Shown here piece after piece: positions 43,861-54,805 of a DNA stretch of 64,000 nt. This stretch comes from Bufo bufo (lineage: Eukaryota; Chordata; Amphibia; Anura; Bufonidae): NCBI RefSeq assembly GCF_905171765.1, contig NC_053390.1:512103565-512167564 (forward strand), in the 5' to 3' direction. Each line of letters begins with the position of its first letter. Positions within the stretch are counted from its first letter, which is position 1. A program made the position numbers and the translations under genes. The notes below the pieces were generated by a model. The model worked only from the letters and a program-made list of their open reading frames with translations, ran no database searches and had not been told where the DNA came from.

Positions 43861-46435
43861 CTATGGTACTAGAGTCTGGGCTCCAATCCAGGGGTCCCAT
43901 ATCTTCATGAAGCGATCAGGGGTCCCTCTTCTCTCATACACAAACTTGTATAATTCAAGATCAGCATTAACTAGATGTACCCATTGTTGCACAGTAGGAT
44001 TCTTAGGAGGTTTCCAGTTGAGAAGGATAGTTTTCCTAGCATAATATAAGAGTATTCTATACAGCTTCCTGCCAAATTTGGTTGGAACAATCTCGTTGGC
44101 TACTCCCAACAGACTAGTGAGTTCAGTACAGACGTTAGGAAAGCCTAGTTTGTCATTAAAATATTTATGGATCTCTTCCCAGAAGCCATGAATAATCGGA
44201 CACTGCCAAACCATGTGTATAAGACAACCGTTTTCATGTCCACATCTTGTACAATGAGGGTTCGGCAATTTACCCATTTTAAATAGTCTCACAGGAGTAT
44301 AATAAATCCTATGAAGCCATTTAACTTGAATCAACTGATCCCTAGCACTTACCACTGTAGATCTCCATGTACAGCTAGATTCTTTAACATGAACATCTTC
44401 CAAACCTTCAATGTCCCTTTTCCACCTAACAAATGCCCTGTCTAGGGGGGAGTCCTGGAACGCCATCAAGGACGCATACAGGGTCGACACTGGTTTGACC
44501 AACGGAACCCTCCTAATCGCTGCCTGAACTGTACCACACTCCAGCTTTAAAGGTTCTCTACCAAACTGAGCCTGACAGGCATGCCTGAGTTGAAGATATC
44601 TATACAAACAACGCTGGGGCAAATTAAACTCCTGTTTCAAACTATTAAAGGTTCTAAATAGGCCCTTATCATATAGTTGGGTAAGGTAGCGCACCCCCCT
44701 CTGAGGCCAAAATTCAAACTCCAGTAATGAGAACAGCTCCGGAAGCACTCTGTTTCTCCACAAAGGCAAATATGGCGACCAAGTAATATCATTCTCATCA
44801 GGGTTACATTTCTGACCCCATTTGACCCACATCTGTACTGCAGCAGCCATCGATTGGGTGTAGTGTATTGTAGACCTAGCCCCCCTCCTATACGCCAAGT
44901 TCGTAAGTGCCTCATAGGACCCCAATAAAGCTGCCTCCAACACTACCGCCGGGTTACCTGAGTCAGCCCGTACCCACCACGCCACATAGCTCAGCTGCAC
45001 CGCTACATAGTACATGTACAGGTTTGGCAAGGCAAGACCCCCCCGCAGGTAAGACGCCTGGAGGGTGGATCTCGCTATTCTGGGAGAAGACTTATTCCAT
45101 AGAAAGGGAGCGATTATTCTATCCAAAGTAGCAAAATGTCTCTTGGGGAGTAACACTGGGGCAGCCCTATATAAGTATAGCAATTTTGGGAGAATAATCA
45201 TTTTTACCACATTGATACGCCCAATAAGAGTTAAAGGAAGGTTTTCACAAGCCTCTAGCTTTCGAGTAATGGATTGCATTGTAGGAGCAACATTCAAATC
45301 ATAAAATTTTGCCACTTCTTTATGAACAATAATCCCCAAATATGTAATCTGCTCCACAATCTGAAGCTTATTGTTCACCGAAATGCGAGCTGGGTCAACA
45401 TCATCAACCAGACATAGACTAGACTTAGCCCAGTTCACACGGAGACCCGAGAAACCCCCAAATTGATCAACAACACCTAAAAGGGTATCCAAGGATTTCC
45501 CTGAATCTGCTAGGTAAACCAGCATGTCATCAGCATATAATGAAAGCTTTTCTGATATTCCAGCTATTTCCCAGCCTTCTATACCTGAATTAGAGGATAT
45601 GAGTATCGACAAAGGTTCCATAATTAATGCAAATAACAGGGGGGAGAGAGGGCAGCCCTGTCTAGTGCCTCTACCCAAGGGGAAGGAGTCCGATGTGTAC
45701 CCATTCACCCTGACTCTCGCCGAAGGGGATCTATAAAGCATTTGTAACCAGCACAAAAATTTCTCCGGAAAGCCCATTTGAGTCAGCACTGCCCACATAA
45801 ATTCCCATTCTACTGAATCAAATGCTTTTTCATTGTCTAAGGACGCAAGAGCCCTCATACCTCTGTTATCATGTTTGACCTGAAGATTAGTGAACAATCG
45901 CCTTAAATTAATATCTGTGGTTTTCCCTGGCATAAAACCCGATTGATCTACCCCAACCAAGGAGAGAATTACCCCCCGCAATCTTAACGCCAGTACCTTC
46001 GCAAAGATTTTGACGTCAAGATTCAGAAGTGAGATAGGTCGATAAGAGCTACACTGGTCAGATGGTTTCCCCGACTTGTGAATCACTACTATCGTTGCCT
46101 CCAGAAAGGACGGTGGCAACGAACCACTTTCCAGTGCATACCTCAACAGCTTCCCAAATCTACTAACCAGGTCTTTAGAAAATCGCTTATACCATTCAGC
46201 AGGAAATCCATCGGGTCCCGGGGTTTTCTTGGTTGCTAAGGAACTAATGGCCGTTTCAATCTCCAGGTCAGATATGTCTGCCGCCAGGGCTCCCCTGTCA
46301 TCTCTGTCCAAAGAAGGAATATTAATACCTGCTAAGAAATTGACAATTTCCTCTGAAGTACACGTGATCTTGGGGGCATACAATGTCTCATAATAGGAGG
46401 CAAACTGTCGGCAGACATCTCTGGGCTCCCTCAAT
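43861..46435 (-). pseudogene. L1-B ORF2, RT and C-terminal part
   Basis: The downstream 858 codons of ORF2, cut from its start by the gypsy insertion. The reading begins LLREPRDVC at the insertion point, followed by the RT motifs KKTPGPDGFPAEWY, SYRPISLLNLDVK, LASLDNEKAFDSV, GTRQGCPLSPLLF and YADDMLVYL. Near the end is a Cys-His knuckle (CTRCGHENGCLIHMVWQC). No stop or shift is seen inside. The visible open frame extends 71 bases further into the LTR, but that part is not L1 sequence. Confidence 0.9.
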
Positions 46436-46440
46436 AAGAG

Positions 46441-47087
46441 TATCACGGTCGGCGTGGCTATCACATACGTGACACAGAGGGAGGGAACGAGGAAGGCCCT
46501 GCCCAAGTGAGAGGGAAGATGGTGACCCCGGCTGGCACCTGGCTGCCCTGACGTCCCTAGACGGGTTCCTCACCCGTACGCCGATCACGTGCCTAAAGCC
46601 CTGGCTTTCCCTGAGCTGAGCCCTAGGTAGTGAACAGGGCGATGGGAACACTAGTCCGCACCACTAACTCTAAGGGAAAACACCAAGGGGAGGACAGACA
46701 ACACAGACTCCACATATATTCCCAGGTGGGCGACAACAGGAGACAACAATAAGCCAAACAGGGATCCGGAGGGTAGCACACAGGAACAACAACCAGGATT
46801 AACCACTCCAGTGGGTCAGTATAGATGTCCAGGCAGGAAGCTCTATAACTGGCAACTAGAGAAGTGTGAGGGGAGAATATAAGGAGGTAGGGAGTGGCAG
46901 ACAAGAAACAGCTGAGGAGGAGAAGCTACGGATCCCTGAGAGAGACAAAAAGGACAGCAAGGCAAACACAGAAAACAATAACTAAGAAACACCGTGATCT
47001 TTACATATAGAGCGCGCAGCCACCCGCTGCGACTTCCTGACCCCGGGTATAACGGAGTCAGACGTGGCTCTTGATACCCTCGTGACA
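46441..47087 (-). repeat. 3' LTR of gypsy element
   Basis: 647 bp. In element orientation it begins TGTCACGAGG and ends CCGTGATA. A purine run GAAAGGGGGGGTAC immediately before it (47088-47102) is the likely polypurine tract and overlaps the end of pol. Confidence 0.88.
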
Positions 47088-50000
47088 GTACCCCCCCTTT
47101 CACGAGGGGCCTCCGGACACTCAGGACCAGGTCTCTCCGGATGAGAGGCATGGAAAGTCTGAATTAACCTGTTGGCGTTTACCTCTGACGCTGGAACCCA
47201 CATTCTTTCCTCGGGACCGTAACCCCTCCAATGCACAAGATACTGAAGAGAGCGGCGGACCCGACGAGAATCAACAATTCTGGCTATTTGAAACTCCAGA
47301 TTACCATCCACAATAACAGGAGGAGGTGGCAGCGGCGATGGTTCTAGAGGTGGAACATACTTCTTGAGTAACGATTTATGGAAGACGTTATGGATCTTAA
47401 AAGTCTGAGGTAGCTCCAGGCGAAAAGCCACAGGGTTAATGACGGCTACTATTTTATAGGGACCAATGAACCTAGGACCCAGTTTCCAAGAAGGAACCTT
47501 CAACTTAATATTCCTAGTAGACAACCACACATAGTCATTCACTCCTAGGTCCGGACCTGGTGACCGTTTCTTATCGGCCATGCATTTATATTTACCACTC
47601 ATCTTTTTCAAGTTAACTGGCACCTTCTGCCATACCGATGAAAGAGATGAAGAAAACCTTTCCTCTTCGGGAACCCCAGAAGACCCCCCCTCTTTGAAAG
47701 TACAAAATTGGGGATGAAAACCGAATGCACCAAGGAATGGTGACTTGCCAGTGGACTCCTGATAATGATTATTTATGGCAAACTCAGCTAACGGTAAATA
47801 TGATGACCACAACTCTTGGTTTTCAGACACAAAACACCTTAAATATGTTTCTAGGTTTTGGTTGGTACGCTCAGTCTGTCCATTCGACTGAGGATGGAAA
47901 GCTGAGGAAAAGGACAAGTGAACCCCCAAACGGGAACAAAAAGCTTTCCAAAACTTAGAAATAAACTGGGTTCCCCGATACGAAACCACATCGGAAGGGA
48001 CCCCGTGAAGCTTCACGATTTCACTGATAAACACCTGAGCGAGAGTTTTAGCATTAGGAAGTGTGGGTAGCGCAATAAAGTGTACCATTTTGCTAAACCT
48101 GTCTACTACTACCAAGATCACTGTTTTACCTGCCGACAACGGTAAGTCAGTGATGAAATCCATTGACAGATGTGTCCATGGCCTATTGGGGATGAAAAGT
48201 GGCAATAAAGACCCTGCTGGACGTGTATGAGAGACTTTCGCGCGTGCACAAGTAGAACAAGTAGACACGAAATCCATTACATCCTGACGCAACCTTGGCC
48301 ACCAAAAACGACGAGATAAAAGCTCCAAGGTTGCTTTACTACCCGGGTGTCCAGCAAGTGCCGAATTATGATGTTCTTTTAATAATTCAAGACGCAGGTT
48401 TAACGGTACAAACAATTTCTCTGAGGGGCAAGAGGCCGGGGCGTCCCCCTGAGCCTCTAACACCTTTCCCTCTAGAACAGAGTGTACAGCAGAGACAACC
48501 ACTCCTCTTTGTAAAATAGGTACCGGATCACAAACATTACCCCCTCCAGGGAAACTACGAGATAATGCGTCTGCCTTGGTATTTTTTGCCCCAGGACGAT
48601 AGGTGATTACAAAGTTAAATCTGGTAAAGAATAGCGACCACCTAGCTTGTCTAGGGGTGAGACGTTTAGCCGATTCTAGGTACAGAAGGTTCTTGTGATC
48701 CGTAATCACCGTGACGGGGTGGATTGCTCCCTCTAAGAAGTGACGCCACTCTTCAAGCGCCAGTTTAATCGCCAACAGTTCCCTATTTCCAATATCATAA
48801 TTCTTCTCCGCAGAAGATAATTTTTTGGAAAAGAAAGCGCAAGGACGCCATTTGCCAGGAGACGGACCCTGAGACAATACAGCTCCCACTCCCACCTCTG
48901 ACGCATCTACCTCGACAATAAAAGGCTGAGAGACATCAGGTTGAATTAGAACAGGTGCCGAGGTAAACCTCTCCTTTAGAGAGGAAAATGCATCTTTAGC
49001 GGCGTCAGACCATTTGGAAAAATCCGTCCCCTTCCTAGTCATGTCGGTAAGGGGTTTAACGATCACTGAATAATTTTTAATGAACTTTCTATAGAAATTA
49101 GCGAAACCCAAAAACTGTTGTAGGGCTTTAAGGTTCTCAGGAAGATCCCAATCTAAAATTGCCTGGACCTTCCCAGGATCCATGCGGAAACCTGAAGCAG
49201 ATAATAGATATCCCAGGAACTGTAATTCCTGAACAGCGAAGACACATTTTTCAATTTTCGCATATAATTTATTCGTCCGTAGGACCTGCAGTACTTGCCT
49301 GACATGCATCTCATGTGTTTTCAGATCAGCCGAATAAATTAAGATATCATCTAGGTATATGACTACAAACCTGCCGATGAGATGACTAAAAATATCATTA
49401 ACGAAATGTTGGAAGACAGCAGGGGCATTGGTCAGACCGAAAGGCATAACTAGATTTTCATAATGCCCCTCAGGGGTGTTAAAAGCTGTCTTCCACTCAT
49501 CCCCTTCCCTGATACGAATCAGATTGTAGGCCCCCCTAAGATCAAGTTTGGAGAACCACTTAGCACCCGCAATCTGATTAAAAAGGTCAGGAATGAGAGG
49601 AAGAGGGTATGGGTCACGGATGGTTATCTGGTTTAACTCACGGAAATCTAAGCAAGGACGCAGGCCCCCATCTTTCTTTTTAACAAAGAAAAACCCTGCA
49701 GCCACGGGTGAAGAAGAGGGTCTGATGTGTCCCTTAGCCAGACTCTCGGAGATATAATCTTTCATGGCTTGTCTCTCGGGACCCGAAAGATTATACAACC
49801 TGGACTTGGGTAATTTTGCCCCGGGAATCAGGTTAACCGGGCAATCATAAGGACGATGAGGTGGTAGTTTCTGACAACCCTTTTCAGAAAAAACGTCCTC
49901 AAAGTCCGAAATAAATGTAGGTAGGGAAGCTATGGAGGCGATTAAGCAATTGTTATTTAAGCAATTCTCTCTGCAATGCTCACTCCACTCCAATATCTCC

Positions 50001-50335
50001 CTGGCCTGCCAATCCACCACTGGATTGTGCGCTACCAACCAGGGAAGACCCAATACCACCGGAGAGGGAAGGCCCTCCAGAACGTAACATGAAAGACACT
50101 CATTATGGTGGTCCCCTACCCGAAGGTGTAAATTACGAACAATGTGGGTGAGATTTCTCTGAGACAGAGGAGCAGAATCTATAGCGAATACGGGAATAGG
50201 TCTCTGCAGCGTACAGAGAGACAAACCCATAGTGCGGGCAAAATGGGCATCAATCAAGTTTACCCCTGCTCCACTGTCTAGAAAAACAGAAATAGACTCC
50301 GTCTTAACACCAAAGACAATGACCGCTGGTAACAC
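46982..50335 (-). CDS. pol: Gypsy Pol polyprotein
   Basis: A 1,117-residue open frame. Protease: FLDSGAGVNLI near residue 20. Reverse transcriptase: LDFRELNQ, FSKLDLRGAY and YLDDILIYS (near 326). RNase H: VDASEVGVGAVLS onward. Integrase: zinc-binding HH-CC segment around 640-690, then core motifs MDFITDLP, VSYRGTQF (near 786) and NGQTERTNQ. In VSYRGTQF the second catalytic Asp of the DD35E triad is Tyr, which should abolish integration. Chromodomain near 1005-1062 with LVHWRGYGPEERMWVPA. The last residues read into the 3' LTR. Pol lies in a different frame from the end of Gag. The first Met shown is only the first in frame, since the protein is probably made as a Gag-Pol fusion. Confidence 0.9.
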   Translation of the reverse strand: MLPAVIVFGVKTESISVFLDSGAGVNLIDAHFARTMGLSLCTLQRPIPVFAIDSAPLSQRNLTHIVRNLHLRVGDHHNECLSCYVLEGLPSPVVLGLPWLVAHNPVVDWQAREILEWSEHCRENCLNNNCLIASIASLPTFISDFEDVFSEKGCQKLPPHRPYDCPVNLIPGAKLPKSRLYNLSGPERQAMKDYISESLAKGHIRPSSSPVAAGFFFVKKKDGGLRPCLDFRELNQITIRDPYPLPLIPDLFNQIAGAKWFSKLDLRGAYNLIRIREGDEWKTAFNTPEGHYENLVMPFGLTNAPAVFQHFVNDIFSHLIGRFVVIYLDDILIYSADLKTHEMHVRQVLQVLRTNKLYAKIEKCVFAVQELQFLGYLLSASGFRMDPGKVQAILDWDLPENLKALQQFLGFANFYRKFIKNYSVIVKPLTDMTRKGTDFSKWSDAAKDAFSSLKERFTSAPVLIQPDVSQPFIVEVDASEVGVGAVLSQGPSPGKWRPCAFFSKKLSSAEKNYDIGNRELLAIKLALEEWRHFLEGAIHPVTVITDHKNLLYLESAKRLTPRQARWSLFFTRFNFVITYRPGAKNTKADALSRSFPGGGNVCDPVPILQRGVVVSAVHSVLEGKVLEAQGDAPASCPSEKLFVPLNLRLELLKEHHNSALAGHPGSKATLELLSRRFWWPRLRQDVMDFVSTCSTCARAKVSHTRPAGSLLPLFIPNRPWTHLSMDFITDLPLSAGKTVILVVVDRFSKMVHFIALPTLPNAKTLAQVFISEIVKLHGVPSDVVSYRGTQFISKFWKAFCSRLGVHLSFSSAFHPQSNGQTERTNQNLETYLRCFVSENQELWSSYLPLAEFAINNHYQESTGKSPFLGAFGFHPQFCTFKEGGSSGVPEEERFSSSLSSVWQKVPVNLKKMSGKYKCMADKKRSPGPDLGVNDYVWLSTRNIKLKVPSWKLGPRFIGPYKIVAVINPVAFRLELPQTFKIHNVFHKSLLKKYVPPLEPSPLPPPPVIVDGNLEFQIARIVDSRRVRRSLQYLVHWRGYGPEERMWVPASEVNANRLIQTFHASHPERPGPECPEAPRERGGTVTRVSRATSDSVIPGVRKSQRVAARSICKDHGVS

Positions 50336-51255
50336 AAATTGAGATGTTCGTATGGAGGAAACGTATACCCCCCGGCTGACATCCTCCGCACAGCCTGGGG
50401 TTAGTAGTTTTCCGACGGTCTTTTGTTTTTGAGAAAGGAGGGACAGACATTAATGAAATGACCCCTCCCCCCACAGAAAAAACAAGCCCCCCCCCCCTAC
50501 GGTGAACCTCGGGAGAACGGACCTGACGAGAAGTTCCGCCTAGCTGCATAGGCTCATCTAAGTCAGTACAGGCTGACTGTTGCTTGGGAGAGGTAACCAA
50601 TTGCTCCGGAATTTTCGATCTCTCCCTAAGACGTCTATCTATTCTGATAGCGAGGGACATAACAGCATCAAGGGAAAGGGGGGTCTGATACAGCGCCAGT
50701 GCATCCTTAACCCTTTCAGATAACCCAGAGCAGAACTGACTCCTGAGAGCCGGGTCGTTCCACTGAGTATCCGTAGCCCACCTACGGAACTCTGAGCAAT
50801 ATTCCTCTGCTGACCGATCTCCCTGTAGGAGTCTCCGTAACTTCGACTCAGCCAGGGCGACTCGGTCAGGGTCATCATATATGAGACCCAAAGCCCCAAA
50901 AAATCCCTCCACTGACCGAAGAGCCTGAGAACCAGGGGGTAACGAAAACGCCCAGGATTGCGGATCCCCCTGAAGCAGGGAAATGACAATCCCTACCCGC
51001 TGTTCTTCATGACCTGAGGAGTAAGGGCGCAACTTAAAATATAATTTGCAGGCCTCACGGAACGTCGCAAATTTGTCCCTTCCCCCAGAAAATCTGTCGG
51101 GAAGAGCAACCTTGGGTTCAGTGACAACCTGGTTACCCATAGCAACCGCTGGGGTGCGGTCTGCTGCATTTGCTGCTGTTGTTGGAGAACAGACGCCTTC
51201 AATCCTGCCACCTCCAAAGACAGGCTTTGAAGCTGTTCTGCCAAGGCATCAATAG
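50304..51255 (-). pseudogene. gag: Gypsy Gag, inner copy
   Basis: Starts MDPIDALAEQLQSLS at 51255 with a Gln-rich stretch, then shifts frame near 51150 into MGNQVVTEPKVALPDRF and the retrotransposon capsid-like domain (FATFREACKLYF, SWAFSLPPGS, AEEYCSEFRRWA, RSQFCSGL). The zinc knuckle CFFCGGRGHFINVC exists in the DNA but is out of frame, because the preceding C-run (11 on the plus strand) has the wrong length. The protein after that point is therefore frame noise. Confidence 0.8.
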
Positions 51256-51364
51256 GATCCATATTGGATTCTAAGTAGAGAGAGAAAAAAAAAACAACAA
51301 ACAAAAAAAATTAAAAATTATTATTATTTTTTTTTTTTTCTCAAAAAGTATGGGCCAGTTATAA

Positions 51365-51440
51365 TATCACGGTCGACGTGGCTATCACATACGTGACACA
51401 GAGGGAGGGAACGAGGAAGGCCCTGCCCAAGTGAGAGGGA
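51365..51440 (-). repeat. Internal LTR fragment
   Basis: 76 bp identical, apart from one base (TCGACG versus TCGGCG), to the start of the plus-strand LTR at 46441 and 52517. It lies between the two gag copies and marks the duplication as including the LTR end. Confidence 0.85.
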
Positions 51441-51602
51441 AGAAATAGACTCCGTCTTAACACCAAAGACAATGACCGCTGGTAACACAAATTGAGATGT
51501 TCGTATGGAGGAAACGTATACCCCCCGGCTGACATCCTCCGCACAGCCTGGGGTTAGTAGTTTTCCGACGGTCTTTTGTTTTTGAGAAAGGAGGGACAGA
51601 CA

Positions 51603-52407
51603 TTAATGAAATGACCCCTCCCCCCACAGAAAAAACAAGCCCCCCCCCCTACGGTGAACCTCGGGAGAACGGACCTGACGAGAAGTTCCGCCTAGCTGCA
51701 TAGGCTCATCTAAGTCAGTACAGGCTGACTGTTGCTTGGGAGAGGTAACCAATTGCTCCGGAATTTTCGATCTCTCCCTAAGACGTCTATCTATTCTGAT
51801 AGCGAGGGACATAACAGCATCAAGGGAAAGGGGGGTCTCATACAGCGCCAGTGCATCCTTAACCCTTTCAGATAACCCAGAGCAGAACTGACTCCTGAGA
51901 GCCGGGTCGTTCCACTGAGTATCCGTAGCCCACCTACGGAACTCTGAGCAATATTCCTCTGCTGACCGATCTCCCTGTAGGAGTCTCCGTAACTTCGACT
52001 CAGCCAGGGCGACTCGGTCAGGGTCATCATATATGAGACCCAAAGCCCCAAAAAATCCCTCCACTGACCGAAGAGCCTGAGAACCAGGGGGTAACGAAAA
52101 CGCCCAGGATTGCGGATCCCCCTGAAGCAGGGAAATGACAATCCCTACCCGCTGTTCTTCATGACCTGAGGAGTAAGGGCGCAACTTAAAATATAATTTG
52201 CAGGCCTCACGGAACGTCGCAAATTTGTCCCTTCCCCCAGAAAATCTGTCGGGAAGAGCAACCTTGGGTTCAGTGACAACCTGGTTACCCATAGCAACCG
52301 CTGGGGTGCGGTCTGCTGCATTTGCTGCTGTTGTTGGAGAACAGACGCCTTCAATCCTGCCACCTCCAAAGACAGGCTTTGAAGCTGTTCTGCCAAGGCA
52401 TCAATAG
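51603..52407 (-). pseudogene. gag: Gypsy Gag, outer (leader-proximal) copy
   Basis: Near-identical to the inner copy and next to the 5' LTR. It shares the frameshift after the Gln-rich start, so that lesion predates the duplication. Its C-run has 10 bases, giving a different wrong frame and an early stop (GGGLFFLWGEGSFH end). One substitution, ALYETP versus ALYQTP, separates the copies. Confidence 0.8.
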
Positions 52408-52516
52408 GATCCATATTGGATTCTAAGTAGAGAGAGAAAAAAAAAACAACAAACAAAAAAAATTAAAAATTATTATTATTTTTTTTTTTTTCTCAAAAAG
52501 TATGGGCCAGTTATAA

Positions 52517-53160
52517 TATCACGGTCGGCGTGGCTATCACATACGTGACACAGAGGGAGGGAACGAGGAAGGCCCTGCCCAAGTGAGAGGGAAGATGGTG
52601 ACCCCGGCTGGCACCTGGCTGCCCTGACGTCCCTAGACGGGTTCCTCACCCGTACGCCGATCACGTGCCTAAAGCCCTGGCTTTCCCTGAGCTGAGCCCT
52701 AGGTAGTGAACAGGGCGATGGGAACACTAGTCCGCACCACTAACTCTAAGGGAAAACACCAAGGGGAGGACAGACAACACAGACTCCACATATATTCCCA
52801 GGTGGGCGACAAGAGACAACAATAAGCCAAACAGGGATCCGGAGGGTAGCACACAGGAACAACAACCAGGATTAACCACTCCAGTGGGTCAGTATAGATG
52901 TCCAGGCAGGAAGCTCTATAACTGGCAACTAGAGAAGTGTGAGGGGAGAATATAAGGAGGTAGGGAGTGGCAGACAAGAAACAGCTGAGGAGGAGAAGCT
53001 ACGGATCCCTGAGAGAGACAAAAAGGACAGCAAGGCAAACACAGAAAATAATAACTAAGAAACACCGTGATCTTTAGATATAGAGCGCGCAGCCACCCGC
53101 TGCGACTTCCTGACCCCGGGTATAACGGAGTCAGACGTGGCTCTTGATACCCTCGTGACA
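52517..53160 (-). repeat. 5' LTR of gypsy element
   Basis: 644 bp, differing from the other LTR by a 3-bp gap (near 52811) and a few substitutions. It should hold the promoter of the element. Confidence 0.88.
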
Positions 53161-54335
53161 AAGAGCCCCTGATCATTCAGAACACCCGCCACCACCGTTT
53201 GCTGTGTCTCAGATCTAGTCAAGTACGTCAAGGCCCTGCCACACTTATCACCATCTGAAAAAATAGTTTGCCTCTGATTTAAAAGTTTCTTCTCAGTATA
53301 TTCAGTTAAATGCAAAGTAAACCTACGCTGCGCCTCAAGCCACAAAGTCTGCTTCTCAGGGCATGGATCTAGTATATATAACCTCTCCTTATCAGCTAGT
53401 TCCGTCTCTAGTTTTATCCGTTTGATATTCAGTTCCTTTCTATGAGTTGCAATAGTAGCAATCAATGCCCCTCTCATTACTGATTTGAAAGCATCCCATT
53501 CTACCAGAGGATTCGCAGACCCTTCATTTTCTGCCCAGTAGTTCCCTATTGCATCTAGACTCTCGCTCACCACAGGTAATACCTCGAGCCACATAGGCTT
53601 TAACCGCCACTGCTTATCAGTCGAAGCCAGCGGCTGTGACAGTATCAGAAGGAGGGGGGCATGGTCTGAAACCCCTCTCGGTAGATAATCACTGGACTTG
53701 ATATAGGGGGATAAATCTCTGCTGACAAAGGCCAGATCTATACGAGAGAGTGAGCCAGTAGAAGCTGAATAGCAAGAGAATTGAGCATCTGTGGGGTGGA
53801 AATAGCGCCACGTCTCTACTAAATCATAAGTATTAGCCCAATGTGATAGGACATTGTTGTGTGAGGCCTGGGGAACCCTTCTGTCCCATATAGGATCTAA
53901 AGTGGCATTATAGTCACCCATAATAATATAAGGCATTGCTGGAAATCCTGCTATTTTAGCTGTAATTAAGTCTAGGACCTCTCTGCGGAATGGCGGAGAA
54001 ATATATAGCCCCACAAATAGGTACTGCAGGCCTCTGACACAAGCATGTAAAATCACATACCTACCATAAGGGTCTAACTGTACAGATAGTATTTGAAATG
54101 GAAGACTTTTAGCAATTAAAATAGACACGCCTCTAGCGTGGTTTGAGTAAACCGCATGATATGTGGGGCCTATCCATGGGCGCCGCAAAGCTAGTACTTT
54201 CTGGCCCTGCAGGTGCGTTTCTTGCAATAACATTATGTCAGGGTTATACCTCTTCAGATAATTGAACACTAAAGACCGTTTAATCTTATCATTCAGACCC
54301 CGAACATTCCACGAAAGTAGCTTAATTACCGCCAT
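53161..54335 (-). pseudogene. L1-B ORF2, endonuclease part
   Basis: The first 391 codons of ORF2. Endonuclease motifs: SWNVRGLND, MLLQETHL, IIMGDYNATLD, GSLSRIDLAF and VSDHAPLLL, followed by the linker to the RT. The frame runs into the gypsy LTR at 53160, where the visible open frame continues for some 35 codons that are not L1. With the gypsy and one 5-bp duplication subtracted, 1,175 + 2,575 = 3,750 nt, a whole number of codons, so ORF2 was open when it was hit. Confidence 0.9.
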
Positions 54336-54805
54336 TTATTCTTCCAAAGATAACATCTCCATAATCGCCGACCAATGAAGGCACATTCACGCACACATAC
54401 AATCCACATCAAAGAACCCCTCAACAGAGAAACTCTCTTCAACCCACCCATTCCCAACCTCCCCAACCCACCCTGCCCAAACCTTCCTAACATGGTTGAG
54501 CCTGACACCCCAAACTAGCAACTCCTGGGTACGATAACCTACCCTAACTCATTAGAACATATATACCATATAGGTACGTTGGTGATAGAAAGCAAGTATA
54601 TACGTCTACCCACAACAGTGCATAGTCATACAGGGTGTTGCCACCCAGCATACCAAAGTCAAAGAACAGGGAATCTAACAGGAGTAATAATGGTGCATTT
54701 AAACCAGATACTCCCCCCCCCTCCCCCAACCATCTTGTCAGCAAAACAATTTAACATTTAATCAAGTATTATATGCTTCAGCTGCCATCACTATAGTATA
54801 AACCA

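Larger units (their letters stand above)
50288..51440 (-). repeat. Tandem duplication in gypsy, unit 1
   Basis: Unit 1 spans the start of pol, gag, the leader and 76 bp of LTR end (51365-51440). Unit 2 is 51441-52592, offset 1,152-1,153 bp. Both units begin with AGAAATAGACTCC. They differ at a few bases, including a C-run of 11 versus 10 near 50487 and 51640. Confidence 0.88.
46441..53160 (-). mobile_element. Ty3/gypsy chromovirus with two LTRs
   Basis: A 6.7 kb LTR retrotransposon on the minus strand with 5-bp duplication aagag at 46436-46440 and 53161-53165. LTRs at 46441-47087 and 52517-53160 differ at only a few positions, so insertion is recent. Gag, protease, reverse transcriptase, RNase H, integrase and chromodomain are recognised in that order. 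Gag and its leader are tandemly duplicated, and Gag carries frame lesions. The integrase lacks one catalytic Asp. It is inserted in L1-B ORF2. By domain order and chromodomain it belongs with vertebrate chromoviruses; no envelope gene is seen. Confidence 0.92.

Noticed and set aside
46623..47151. Open frames of 87-103 aa in the LTRs.
   Set aside because: Present identically in both LTRs, with no domain; LTR sequence only.
52490..52516. Primer-binding site next to the gypsy 5' LTR (TGG-containing text).
   Set aside because: The only TGG lies several bases from the LTR edge and I cannot match it to a tRNA 3' end by eye.
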